A stretch of 64,000 nt of DNA from Paraburkholderia dinghuensis (GTDB lineage: Bacteria > Pseudomonadota > Gammaproteobacteria > Burkholderiales > Burkholderiaceae), in contig NZ_RQIS01000023.1 in the NCBI RefSeq assembly GCF_003837865.1, positions 1 through 64,000 of the forward strand. Reading direction: 5' to 3'. This document shows positions 8,900 to 16,772 of this stretch, one piece after another. The position numbers and the translations under genes are program-made. Below the pieces are notes generated by a model that worked only from the letters and a program-made list of their open reading frames with translations, was not told the DNA's origin and made no database searches. Numbering within the stretch: position 1 is the first letter of the stretch; every line of letters starts with the position of its first letter.

Positions 8900-9013
8900 C
8901 GCCGTCTGGCGCTGCCGCGTGCCTGCCTACAGTACGAACGCCGGCCCGTGGCAACGCTGCGCTATGTGCTCATAGCATCGACTTCAAGCGCCAACGATAA
9001 GGAAAAAATTCAA

Positions 9014-10675
9014 ATGTCCACTACACCTGCAAACATCGCGCAGCGCCGGACTGCCGTGCTCGACGACGCGCACGTCGGCGATATCAAAGGCGCCTTCGGC
9101 ACGATCGCCCATCACGACACCGCCCCGCGCAGCAACTGGATGGCGCGCCTGCGCACGCTGCTTGCCATCCTCGGTCCCGGCCTCATCGTCATGGTTGGCG
9201 ATAACGACGCCGGCGCTTTTGGCACCTACACGCAAGCCGGCCAGAACTACGGCACGTCACTGCTCTGGACGCTCGCCCTGCTGATCCCGGTTCTCTACGT
9301 GAATCAGGAAATGGTCCTGCGCCTCGGTGCCGTGACGGGCGTCGGCCACGCGCGCCTTATATTCGAACGCTTCGGCAAGTTCTGGGGCGCGTTCAGCGTC
9401 ATCGACCTATTCCTGCTCAATGCACTGACGATCGTCACCGAGTTCATCGGCATTACGTTTGCGCTCGACTTCCTTGGCGTCTCGAAGGTGCTCGGCGTCT
9501 GCATCGCTGCAGTCCTGACGATGGCCGCAGTCAGTACCGGAGATTTCCGGCGCTTCGAACGCTTCGCAATCGTCCTGTGCCTGCTGAGCCTCCTTCTGAT
9601 TCCCGTGCTCGTCTCGATCCATCCGCCGCTTCACGTCATCGCGCGCGACTTCTTCGTGCCGACCTGGCCGAGGGATTCGAAGCTCTCCGATGTGATGCTG
9701 CTCGTCATAGGCATCGTTGGCACGACCGTTGCACCGTGGCAATTGTTTTTCCAGCAGAGCTACGTGATCGACAAGCGCATCACGCCGCGTTTCATGAAGT
9801 ACGAGAAGGCCGACCTCTGGATTGGCATCGCCTTTGTGATTGTTGGCGCCGTGGCGATGATGGCCTTCACGGCTGCACTCTTTGACGGCAGGCCCGAGTT
9901 CGGTAACTTCACCGACGCGGGTGGCGTGATCGCCGGCCTGCACAAGTATGTTGGCGAGACATCGGCGACGATCTTCGCTGTCGCGCTGCTCGACGCATCG
10001 ATCATCGGCGCTGCCGCCGTTTCGCTCTCGACGGCCTACGCAATCGGCGATGTGTTCAAGGTCAAACACTCACTGCATCGTAGCGTGCTCGACGCAAAGG
10101 GCTTCTATCTCGTCTACTTCGGCATCATCGCGCTCGCTGCGGCCCTCGTGCTGATGCCGGGCAGCCCGCTTGGCCTTCTGACTGAAGCTGTGCAGACGCT
10201 CGCTGGCGTGCTGTTACCGAGCGCCACCGTGTTTCTGCTGCTGCTGTGCAATGACAAGGCCGTGCTCGGCCCGTGGGTGAACTCGAAGAAGCTGAACGTG
10301 TTCACGGGCGCCGTCATTGCCATCCTCGTGGTTCTGTCGATCATCCTGACCGCTGCCACGGTGTATCCCGACATCAGCGGCGCGGCGATCGTCAAGATTC
10401 TCGTGGGCGGATGCGGGCTTGCCGTGGCCGTGTATGCCGCGGTGGAACTCTCACGCAAGTCGCGCGGCACGGCTGTCGCCAGCGATACGCCGGCGCTGAA
10501 CAAGCCGGCCCTGAAGGAGTTGCGCAATTCGTGGCGCATGTCGCCGCTCGAAGACCTGCCAGCGCCACAGCATCTGACGCTGTCGACGCGGGTGTGGATG
10601 GGGGTGCTGCGCACCTATCTCATCGTCGCGGTGGGTCTTGTCATCGTGAAGGTCGTGCAGATGGCCATTCACTAA
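9014..10675 (+). CDS. NRAMP-family divalent cation transporter, Mg2+-type site
   Basis: A 553-residue NRAMP (SLC11) membrane transporter with about 11 helices. By eye alignment on the TM1 GPG motif, the usual DPGN becomes D65-A-G-A68. In TM6 the usual A-x-x-M-P-H becomes VAPW with Ala240 in the Met position. The Met sulfur selects transition metals in MntH/DMT proteins. Its loss (and loss of the Asn) is the hallmark of NRAMP-related Mg2+ transporters, so Mg2+ or a broad Mg2+/Mn2+ range is predicted. ATG 9014 with aagga upstream is preferred over in-frame 8948. Two leader ORFs precede it and a strong terminator follows. Alternative: an unusual MntH. Confidence 0.85.
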   Translation: MSTTPANIAQRRTAVLDDAHVGDIKGAFGTIAHHDTAPRSNWMARLRTLLAILGPGLIVMVGDNDAGAFGTYTQAGQNYGTSLLWTLALLIPVLYVNQEMVLRLGAVTGVGHARLIFERFGKFWGAFSVIDLFLLNALTIVTEFIGITFALDFLGVSKVLGVCIAAVLTMAAVSTGDFRRFERFAIVLCLLSLLLIPVLVSIHPPLHVIARDFFVPTWPRDSKLSDVMLLVIGIVGTTVAPWQLFFQQSYVIDKRITPRFMKYEKADLWIGIAFVIVGAVAMMAFTAALFDGRPEFGNFTDAGGVIAGLHKYVGETSATIFAVALLDASIIGAAAVSLSTAYAIGDVFKVKHSLHRSVLDAKGFYLVYFGIIALAAALVLMPGSPLGLLTEAVQTLAGVLLPSATVFLLLLCNDKAVLGPWVNSKKLNVFTGAVIAILVVLSIILTAATVYPDISGAAIVKILVGGCGLAVAVYAAVELSRKSRGTAVASDTPALNKPALKELRNSWRMSPLEDLPAPQHLTLSTRVWMGVLRTYLIVAVGLVIVKVVQMAIH

Positions 10676-10693
10676 GGACGCTCGAATGCGTAG

Positions 10694-10755
10694 GGCAGGC
10701 GCGAGCCTGCCTTGCTCACCGCACGGGTTCGGAGCCAGCTCCGAACCCGTTTTTC
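10694..10755 (+). terminator. tandem hairpins with T-tract after the NRAMP gene
   Basis: A first hairpin (ggcaggc-gcga-gcctgcc) is followed by a 12-bp perfect stem, acgggttcggag (10723-10734) pairing with 10739-10750 around a ccag loop, then ttttt. It is a classic intrinsic terminator that separates the NRAMP unit from the CDF gene. Confidence 0.9.
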
Positions 10756-10951
10756 ATTTTGGAGCATGCAGATTAATGATCGACACACGGCATATTGTGC
10801 GGACGTTAAAGCGAAAGGTGTTGCGAATCGTTGCCATTTTATTTCATATGAAAATCAATGCCTTACATGAATTTTTTGGCTCATTTGTGTGATAATTCGC
10901 GCTTTGATTTTTAGTCTCTGCATGCAGTCGGGGACGTGTGGAGCCAGATTC

Positions 10952-11899
10952 ATGAGCATTAAAGATTCGATCGAAACCGATCATCACGCGGCGGCCCAGC
11001 GCAGCACAATGGTCAGTGTTTGCGTGAACCTGCTCCTCTCAGTGGCGCAAATCATCATCGGCGTCACTGCAAAGTCGCAGGCTTTGCTATCCGACGGTGT
11101 CCATTCGCTCTCAGATCTCATCGCGGACTTCGTTGTCCTCTTTGCCGGCGAACAAAGCAGGAAGGGGCCGGACGAAGACCATCCCTATGGACATCGACGC
11201 TTCGAGAACGCTGCGTCTTTTTTTCTGGGACTGCTTCTGCTTGCTGTCGGCATGGGAATGCTCTGGACCGCGGTCGTGAAGTTCCGCAATCCTGATGCGA
11301 TACCGCGTGTGCACGTGACTGCCTTGTGGGTTGCATCCGTCGCGCTTGTTGCGAAGGAACTCCTTTTTCGTTACATGCTCGCCGTTGCCAGGCGCGTTCG
11401 GTCGAGCATGTTAGCCGCGAATGCCTGGCACGCGCGCTCGGATGCCGCGTCGTCACTGGTGGCCGCTGTTGGCATTGTCGGCAGCCTGCTCGGCTACCCG
11501 ATTCTCGATCCTGTCGCGGCGCTGATCGTGGGCGTCATGGTGGCACGCATGGGGTGGCAATTTGCGTGGGCCGCATTGAACGACCTGATGGATCGCGCGG
11601 CGGACAACGACGAGGTCGCTGCGATTAGGGAAACGCTAGCGGCAGCACCCGGCATTGTGGGCTTTCACGACCTTCGCACGCGCAAGATGGGCGACATGAT
11701 CGTGGTCGACGTTCACCTCGAAGTGAATGCAGGGTTGTCGCTGGTCGAGGCACACGACATCTCGGCGGCTGTGCAGCGCGTGCTCGTCGAAAAACATCCG
11801 GTACTGACCGTTATGACGCGTTTAGACCCTGTGCGCGAACCGACGCCTGTGAAAATTAATGTGAATCGCCACGAACCTGGACTTCACCTGTCAAGCTGA
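10952..11899 (+). CDS. cation diffusion facilitator (CDF) metal exporter
   Basis: A 315-residue CDF protein: six helices plus a C-terminal cytoplasmic dimerisation domain (about residues 215-300). The transport-site pairs are H51/D55 in TM2 and H160/D164 in TM5. This HD-HD pattern is typical of Zn2+/Co2+ exporters rather than the DD-DD Mn2+ type. ATG 10952 starts the conserved region; the frame is open to 10889. The upstream 270 bp are AT-rich and carry the palindrome tttcatatgaaa (10842-10853), a possible regulator site. No His-rich loop is present, unlike DmeF next door. Confidence 0.88.
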   Translation: MSIKDSIETDHHAAAQRSTMVSVCVNLLLSVAQIIIGVTAKSQALLSDGVHSLSDLIADFVVLFAGEQSRKGPDEDHPYGHRRFENAASFFLGLLLLAVGMGMLWTAVVKFRNPDAIPRVHVTALWVASVALVAKELLFRYMLAVARRVRSSMLAANAWHARSDAASSLVAAVGIVGSLLGYPILDPVAALIVGVMVARMGWQFAWAALNDLMDRAADNDEVAAIRETLAAAPGIVGFHDLRTRKMGDMIVVDVHLEVNAGLSLVEAHDISAAVQRVLVEKHPVLTVMTRLDPVREPTPVKINVNRHEPGLHLSS

Positions 11900-12087
11900 T
11901 TCGGGTAGCTCCTCATCTGCGGGCGCCGAGCCAGTTCCAGGCCATGTGCCCGGCGCTAACCACCACGACGCTGTACGAATTAGCTCGCCATGAGAGCGCC
12001 CATTAACAGACAAGCGGGCGTCTCTTCTCCGGTAAACAAGAGTCGTTCGATGGGCAGTACACAAATACAGATGAATGTCGCTTGTTG

Positions 12088-12103
12088 GCGGTGGATTCAA
12101 CCC
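12088..12103 (-). repeat. copy of the transposon-end-like motif (inverted)
   Basis: ggcggtggattcaacc matches the core of the 803-887 repeat on the opposite strand and faces the copy at 17947-17968. Together these two bracket 5.9 kb that holds the dmeRF operon and the ABC importer. Confidence 0.6.
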
Positions 12104-12162
12104 GTTTCCGCCATTGACGATTTCGCTGTGTAGACGGTAGCAATCGGGTGCACGTTGGACAC

Positions 12163-12194
12163 CGGGAAAGGAGTCGCTTGGCACGCGACTCCTT
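12163..12194 (-). terminator. terminator of the dmeRF-DUF1289 operon
   Basis: On the minus strand, aaggagtcgc pairs with gcgactcctt (12168-12177 with 12185-12194, seven-base loop) and is followed by ttccc. It overlaps the last base of the DUF1289 stop codon. Confidence 0.6.
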
Positions 12195-12394
12195 CAGTCT
12201 TCCCGTGCAGCCATGAGCGCCGCCTGGTTGACCTTTGCCTGTCGACGGGGCCTGTCATTGAGAATCTGATGGCGCCGGTGGTCGGTCATCTTCTTCCACC
12301 CCCGGATTTCTTCGCGGGTACGAACGCAGCCGATACAGAGCGCGGTTTTGCCATCGAAGGCGCATACATCGATGCAAGGCGATTTGAGTGCCAT
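12194..12394 (-). CDS. DUF1289 small Cys-motif protein
   Basis: A 66-residue DUF1289 (YdhL-like) protein. Its core is SPCIDVC followed by GKTALCIGCVRTREE, giving a C-x3-C-x9-C-x2-C set that could bind a metal, then the family helix ending RHQILNDRP. It starts three bases after the dmeF stop codon and is followed by a terminator, so it is the third gene of the dmeR-dmeF operon. The family has no established function; co-transcription with a Ni/Co exporter makes a metal-handling role worth considering. Confidence 0.85.
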   Translation of the reverse strand: MALKSPCIDVCAFDGKTALCIGCVRTREEIRGWKKMTDHRRHQILNDRPRRQAKVNQAALMAARED

Positions 12395-12397
12395 CTT

Positions 12398-13681
12398 TCA
12401 GGCCGCAACGCGCGCAGGATTGACTTCGACGGTCACATGCGACAGGCCCTTGAAGCGCTTGAGTGCCGCGTGGTAGAAGCCCGGGTTGCGTTGGGTGTCA
12501 TGGGTGACAACCGATACGACCGCACTCATGTGGCCGGGACCGACGCGCCACACATGGAGGTCGAGCACCGCATCGCCGTTGTCTTCGATGACATGGCGCA
12601 CGTTCTCGGCCATGCGCCGGTCCGGGTTCATGTCGAGCAGAATGCCCCCTGTATCGCGCATGAGGCCCCACGACCAGTTCGCAATCACCAGTGCACCGAC
12701 AACGCCGGCAAGCGGGTCCATCCAGAGCCAGCCAAACGCGCGCGCGAGCACGAGGCCGATGATCGCCAGCACCGACACTGCCGCGTCGGCGATCACATGA
12801 ATGTAGGCGGACCGGATGTTGTGGTCACGGTTTGCAGCATCGTTCACATCGTCGTGGCCGTGCTCATGTTCTTCAAACTCGATTTCGTGCTCGCCATCGG
12901 GCAGACGCACCATCGCCTTGAATGCGTGCGGCTCAGGAATGTCCTCTTTCGATTCCAGATAACCGCCACGGTCGGCAAACGCGAAAGTCTGACGCGTACC
13001 GTCCGGGCGAATCGTCGTGACAGTGACACCATCAGATGCGAGCTTCGAATCCGCAGTCTCGGGCGTAATACGGAACACCGGAGGGACGCCTTCTTCGAAG
13101 ACGGACACCGCGAACACGCCAGCAGTACCGAAGATGCGCTGGACCTCACCGTCGTGACCATGTTCGTCTTCATGCCCGTGACCGTGACCGTGACCGTGGC
13201 CATGGCTGTGACCGTGATGGTCGCCACTGAGCAGCCAGACACTTGCAAGGTTGACCAGCAGGCCAACCACAGCAATGGGAATCGCCTGACCGAAGTGGAT
13301 CGGCACCGGTGAGAAGAAACGCGAAACGGCCTCATACCCGATCAGCAGGGCAATCATGGCCAGCACGATGGCACTGGTGAAGCCCGCGAGGTCGCCCAGC
13401 TTGCCTGTGCCGAAGACAAAACGGGAATCGCTCGCGTGCCGGCGTGCGTACGTGTAGGCCAAAGCGGCAATCAGCATCGCTCCGGCGTGCGTCGACATAT
13501 GCAAACCGTCGGCGACGAGCGCGAGGGAGCCAAAGAGGCTGCCGCCGACAATCTCGGCCACCATCATCGCGCTGCACAGCGCAATCACCATCCAGGTCCT
13601 ACGCTCGTTCTCTTCGTGTGCCGTACCCAGAAAGATGTGGTCGTGTCCCGCCCCGAACGCGGCGTTCCTGAAATCACTCAT
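12398..13681 (-). CDS. dmeF: DmeF-type Co/Ni efflux CDF transporter
   Basis: A 427-residue CDF exporter of the DmeF type. It is longer than usual because of a His-rich loop at about residues 154-176 (HGHGHGHGHGH) and an inserted domain of about 110 residues before TM5. The TM2 site reads GLHMSTHAG, with H61 and H65; TM5 carries IHVIADA. DmeF proteins export Co2+ and Ni2+ across the inner membrane. The gene follows dmeR by nine bases and precedes a DUF1289 gene by three. Regulation by the RcnR-type repressor DmeR is strongly implied. Confidence 0.9.
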   Translation of the reverse strand: MSDFRNAAFGAGHDHIFLGTAHEENERRTWMVIALCSAMMVAEIVGGSLFGSLALVADGLHMSTHAGAMLIAALAYTYARRHASDSRFVFGTGKLGDLAGFTSAIVLAMIALLIGYEAVSRFFSPVPIHFGQAIPIAVVGLLVNLASVWLLSGDHHGHSHGHGHGHGHGHEDEHGHDGEVQRIFGTAGVFAVSVFEEGVPPVFRITPETADSKLASDGVTVTTIRPDGTRQTFAFADRGGYLESKEDIPEPHAFKAMVRLPDGEHEIEFEEHEHGHDDVNDAANRDHNIRSAYIHVIADAAVSVLAIIGLVLARAFGWLWMDPLAGVVGALVIANWSWGLMRDTGGILLDMNPDRRMAENVRHVIEDNGDAVLDLHVWRVGPGHMSAVVSVVTHDTQRNPGFYHAALKRFKGLSHVTVEVNPARVAA

Positions 13682-13690
13682 GTTTCCCTC

Positions 13691-13963
13691 TTACTTGAAG
13701 TAGCTGTGAACTACCTCGATCAGCTGCTCCGTTCCGCTGCCGTGCTCGTCGGCGGGTTCTGCATCGACGAGATGGGTGCGGATGTGGTCCTCGAGCACTA
13801 CGGCGAGCAACCCGTTCATTGCGCCCCGGCAACTCGTGATCTGCTGCAGCACGTCCACGCAGCCACGCTCGTCCTCGAGCGCGCGTTCGATGGCTTCAAT
13901 CTGCCCTTTGATGCGGCGAACCCGATTGAGCAGCTTCTGTTTTTCCCGAATGGTGTGGCTCAT
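13691..13963 (-). CDS. dmeR: DmeR, RcnR/CsoR-family Ni/Co-sensing repressor
   Basis: A 90-residue all-helical CsoR/RcnR/FrmR-family repressor. The metal-site fingerprint is H3, C35, H60, H64, exactly that of the Ni/Co sensor RcnR, and not the Cys-His-Cys of Cu-sensing CsoR. It is first in the operon with dmeF. DmeR of Rhizobium is the known precedent for Ni/Co control of dmeRF. A G-tract operator region lies directly upstream. Confidence 0.9.
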   Translation of the reverse strand: MSHTIREKQKLLNRVRRIKGQIEAIERALEDERGCVDVLQQITSCRGAMNGLLAVVLEDHIRTHLVDAEPADEHGSGTEQLIEVVHSYFK

Positions 13964-13973
13964 GTCTAGCCTC

Positions 13974-14022
13974 CGATATACCGAGGGGGACTATATCATG
14001 GATAGGGTGAGGGGGTATATTA
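13974..14022 (-). promoter_or_regulatory. G/C-tract operator region of dmeRF
   Basis: Two G-tracts flanked by AT-rich arms lie just upstream of dmeR: ataccgagggggactatat (13977-13995) and tgagggggtatatt (14008-14021). RcnR/DmeR-type repressors recognise such G/C tracts within A/T-rich inverted repeats, so this is the likely operator and promoter. Confidence 0.6.
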
Positions 14023-14782
14023 CAAGCTTCTGACGGGATACATGCGGAGTTTGACGAGATGCGCCTGTATTTAACGCATTCTTCGGTGGGAGTAGCCACT
14101 CTGGACACGATGTTCAGGGGCACAGGTCAACATGCTTGTCGGCCATTTGACGACATGGAGTGCGCAGCACCAGCCAGGCAAGCCCGATGACGTAAATAGC
14201 CTTGCGAGTGCTGATGAGTGACAGCTTTCGCGGGGCTTCTTGCCCTTCGAACGGCTCACTACTGACCAACGTGGGCGTCGGGAATTGGCCGCACAGCTCC
14301 CCACGACCGAGCACGACGATCATCTCGGGTGCGCGCCTCACGCAGAAGTCATAAAGCGACCCGTTTCGCCTCTTCGAGCCACTCAAACCTCAAGGGCAGC
14401 TTTCAAGGTGCAACGGTCGTCGGGTCAATTGGCGTGGCCGACCATCAGCCGACGATCGCTTATCCTTTAAGTCAAATTACATCTGCCCTCAAGCACCATT
14501 CTTCACACCGCTCTCTTGCCTGCATCCACGCACGTGACGAGAGTACGTCTTCGGTGCTGTCGTGACGAGCCGCGGCTCACGCTTGATTGTCAACTGGCTG
14601 GGTAGGAGGCGAAGTTCAACTGTCGCGCCAGCGAACGGACGAACTGCCATAGATGACCGTATTTCGCAGTTAGCTAACGACCAGCGTAGTTTCAACACGT
14701 CATCTCGGCCGCGACGCAGAAACACACTCGACTCCACTATTTCACTTCACGCGAAAAAAATTCGTAACTTAAAGGAGGTGAG
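14023..14782. other. intergenic, no gene recognised
   Basis: About 760 bp between the dmeR operator and the short ORF at 14783. Open frames exist on both strands, but none has a credible ribosome site plus recognisable protein. It may hold debris of the element whose end-like motif occurs at 12088 and 17947. Confidence 0.5.
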
Positions 14783-14878
14783 ATGGATCTCGAGATCGCC
14801 CGCGATTTCATTACGGATTATGGCGGCAGCATGGTTCGAACGCGGAGAGATCGCGGGGTCTGCGATCGCAGCCCGTAA
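14783..14878 (+). CDS. 31-aa short ORF with a perfect Shine-Dalgarno
   Basis: aaaggaggtgag sits immediately before ATG 14783, and the frame MDLEIARDFITDYGGSM... ends at 14878, 221 bp upstream of the ABC operon. The peptide has no known homologue that I recognise. A leader peptide for the ABC operon, or the truncated start of a lost gene, are the two likely readings. Confidence 0.35.
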   Translation: MDLEIARDFITDYGGSMVRTRRDRGVCDRSP

Positions 14879-15099
14879 CCAACGGCCGGCACCCTGGAGG
14901 TGGCGGAGCAAACAGACGTTTGATAATCGAAAGCTGTGGCCGCCTGGCGGACTGCCAGGTTGTCCATTACGTTTGGTGCGATGGGGCTATTCAAGCTTTG
15001 AGATCCAGTTGGTATCCCCTTCCACGAGGGCGAGCTTGCCTTGTATTGCAGTCAATAAATGCCATACTCAGACCAGAGGAATCGTCGGGGAGGAGGACT

Positions 15100-15984
15100 G
15101 TGACTTCTGCCCGGCTTTTCAGGATCGGTCGTCGACGCGACGCGCCAGCCCAGGCGAAGGGGCACGCCGGGGAACCGCATGCGACATCCTCGTCTGCAAA
15201 CGACTCGCAACTTTCGAGCGAGTTCATCTCCGTCGCGCGGCTCTCAAAGTCTTATGAGAGGGGAGGCGAGTCGGTTCTTGCGCTTGACGATATCGATCTC
15301 ACTATCGCCGACGGCCAGTTTGTTGCTGTTGTCGGCCCCTCCGGCTGTGGCAAGTCGACGCTGCTCAAAATCCTCGCTGGGTTGATGCCAGCCTCCCGCG
15401 GCGAGGCGCGCCTTCGGGGCAGGCCGATTGAAGGCCCGCGTCGCGACATTGGAGTTGTCTTTCAGTCGCCGGTGCTCTTCCCTTGGCGTAGCGTACTCAA
15501 TAACGTGCTGCTTCCGGCTGATGTACAGGGACTCGCGCGCGACCGAATGCAGAACCACGCCCTCCAACTTCTCGCCCTTGTCGGATTGCAGGGTTTCGAG
15601 CATCGCTATCCGTGGGAACTGTCCGGTGGTATGCAGCAGCGCGTGGCCCTCATCCGCGCCCTCGTGCACGATCCCGCCATCCTTCTGATGGACGAGCCAT
15701 TTGCCGCGCTCGACGCGATGACGCGCGAGCAGATGAACCTCGAGTTGCAGCGTGTGTGGCTGGAGCGCAGGAAAACAGTGCTCTTCATCACGCATTCGAT
15801 CACTGAGGCGGCATTTCTGGCCGATCGTGTATTGGTCATGACGCCCAGACCGGGCCGCATCAAAGACGATGTTGCGATCAACCTCCCCCGTCCGCGCACC
15901 CTCGACGTCATGACGTCACCCGAATTCGGCGCGCACATACGTCGCATCCGCGCCCGTGTCGAGGCGAAAGGAGTGATCGCATGA
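15100..15984 (+). CDS. ABC transporter ATPase, NitT/TauT (SsuB/TauB) type
   Basis: A 294-residue ATPase if GTG 15100 (preceded by ggggaggagg) is the start; about 40 poorly conserved residues precede the domain. Walker A is GPSGCGKST at 79-87, the Q-loop is VFQSP near 122, the signature is LSGGMQQ at 174-180 and Walker B is ILLMDEP at 194-200. FPWR after the Q-loop is typical of nitrate/sulfonate/taurine-type importers. Its stop overlaps the permease start (ATGA). The substrate cannot be told from sequence. Confidence 0.9.
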   Translation: MTSARLFRIGRRRDAPAQAKGHAGEPHATSSSANDSQLSSEFISVARLSKSYERGGESVLALDDIDLTIADGQFVAVVGPSGCGKSTLLKILAGLMPASRGEARLRGRPIEGPRRDIGVVFQSPVLFPWRSVLNNVLLPADVQGLARDRMQNHALQLLALVGLQGFEHRYPWELSGGMQQRVALIRALVHDPAILLMDEPFAALDAMTREQMNLELQRVWLERRKTVLFITHSITEAAFLADRVLVMTPRPGRIKDDVAINLPRPRTLDVMTSPEFGAHIRRIRARVEAKGVIA

Positions 15985-16772
15985 TGCCTTTGCGTATGTC
16001 TATTCTCCGTCTGTTGCTAGTCGTCGGAGTGTTGGTGATCCTGGAGGCGACAGTGCGTATTCTCGCGATCCCGCGTTTCATCCTGCCAACACCGTCGAGC
16101 GTACTGATTGCGCTCTGGCGCGGTCTGTCGAGCGGCCTCTACCTCTCACATCTGGGAATCACTTTTGCCGAGACGCTGCTCGGCTTTGTTGCTGGCTCGG
16201 CCCTGGCGCTCGTCGTGGGCGCCGCGGTTGCGATGAGCCGGCGCGTCGAGTATTTCCTCTATCCGTTCATCGTGATGTTTCAGGCCACGCCGAAAGTCGC
16301 ACTGGCACCGCTGATCATCATCTGGTTCGGCCTCGGCATCATGTCCAAAGTAGTGCAGGCGGCGTTGACCGCGTTTTTTCCGCTGATGGTCAACACCATT
16401 GTCGGACTGCGCTCAGCCGATGAGGATCGGGTCAACCTGATGCGCTCACTGGCGGCAAGCGAGATCCAGATCTTCTGGATGCTGCGCTTACCCACTGCGT
16501 TGCCGTTCATTATTGCGGGAGTCGAGATCGCCATGATCTTCGCGCTCATCGGTGCCATCGTCGCAGAATTCGTCGGCGCGAACGCAGGGCTGGGAATGTT
16601 GATACAGAGCATGAACTTCACGCTCGACGTTGCCGGCCAGTTCTCCGTGCTGCTCATCCTTTCGGTAATGGGCCTTGCTCTCAACGCATGCATTCACTTT
16701 ATCCGACGTCGGATACTGTTCTGGGATCCGTCTGAAAAGACAATGCATCCCATCTCAGGAGGCAAGCCATGA
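15981..16772 (+). CDS. ABC transporter permease, NitT/TauT type
   Basis: A 263-residue inner-membrane permease of the BPD_transp_1 family with about six helices and the EAA-type coupling loop around residues 153-165 (RSLAASEIQIFWMLRLP). It overlaps the ATPase gene upstream and the binding-protein gene downstream by four bases each, so the three are translationally coupled and form one importer. Confidence 0.9.
   Translation: MMPLRMSILRLLLVVGVLVILEATVRILAIPRFILPTPSSVLIALWRGLSSGLYLSHLGITFAETLLGFVAGSALALVVGAAVAMSRRVEYFLYPFIVMFQATPKVALAPLIIIWFGLGIMSKVVQAALTAFFPLMVNTIVGLRSADEDRVNLMRSLAASEIQIFWMLRLPTALPFIIAGVEIAMIFALIGAIVAEFVGANAGLGMLIQSMNFTLDVAGQFSVLLILSVMGLALNACIHFIRRRILFWDPSEKTMHPISGGKP

Noticed and set aside
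7604..8960. yybP-ykoY manganese riboswitch or M-box for the porin or NRAMP gene
   Set aside because: The characteristic conserved loops were not found on either strand; short ORFs with ribosome sites are the stronger regulatory signal.
13150..13215. Tandem accgtg/gtgacc repeat resembling a microsatellite or CRISPR-like array
   Set aside because: It is simply the DNA of the His-Gly loop in dmeF.
12155..13312. 385-codon plus-strand frame opposite dmeF
   Set aside because: It is antisense to a clearly identified CDF gene; its His/Val-rich product mirrors the dmeF codons.
14880..15099. Riboswitch (TPP, guanidine) before the ABC operon
   Set aside because: I looked for the thi-box and ykkC-type motifs because of the importer type. 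Only a simple cctggc/gccagg hairpin is present, without the conserved bases.
14562..15257. 231-codon plus-strand frame upstream of and overlapping the ABC ATPase
   Set aside because: It overlaps the ATPase in another frame, lacks a ribosome site and its product is an Arg/Ser-rich shadow with no domain.
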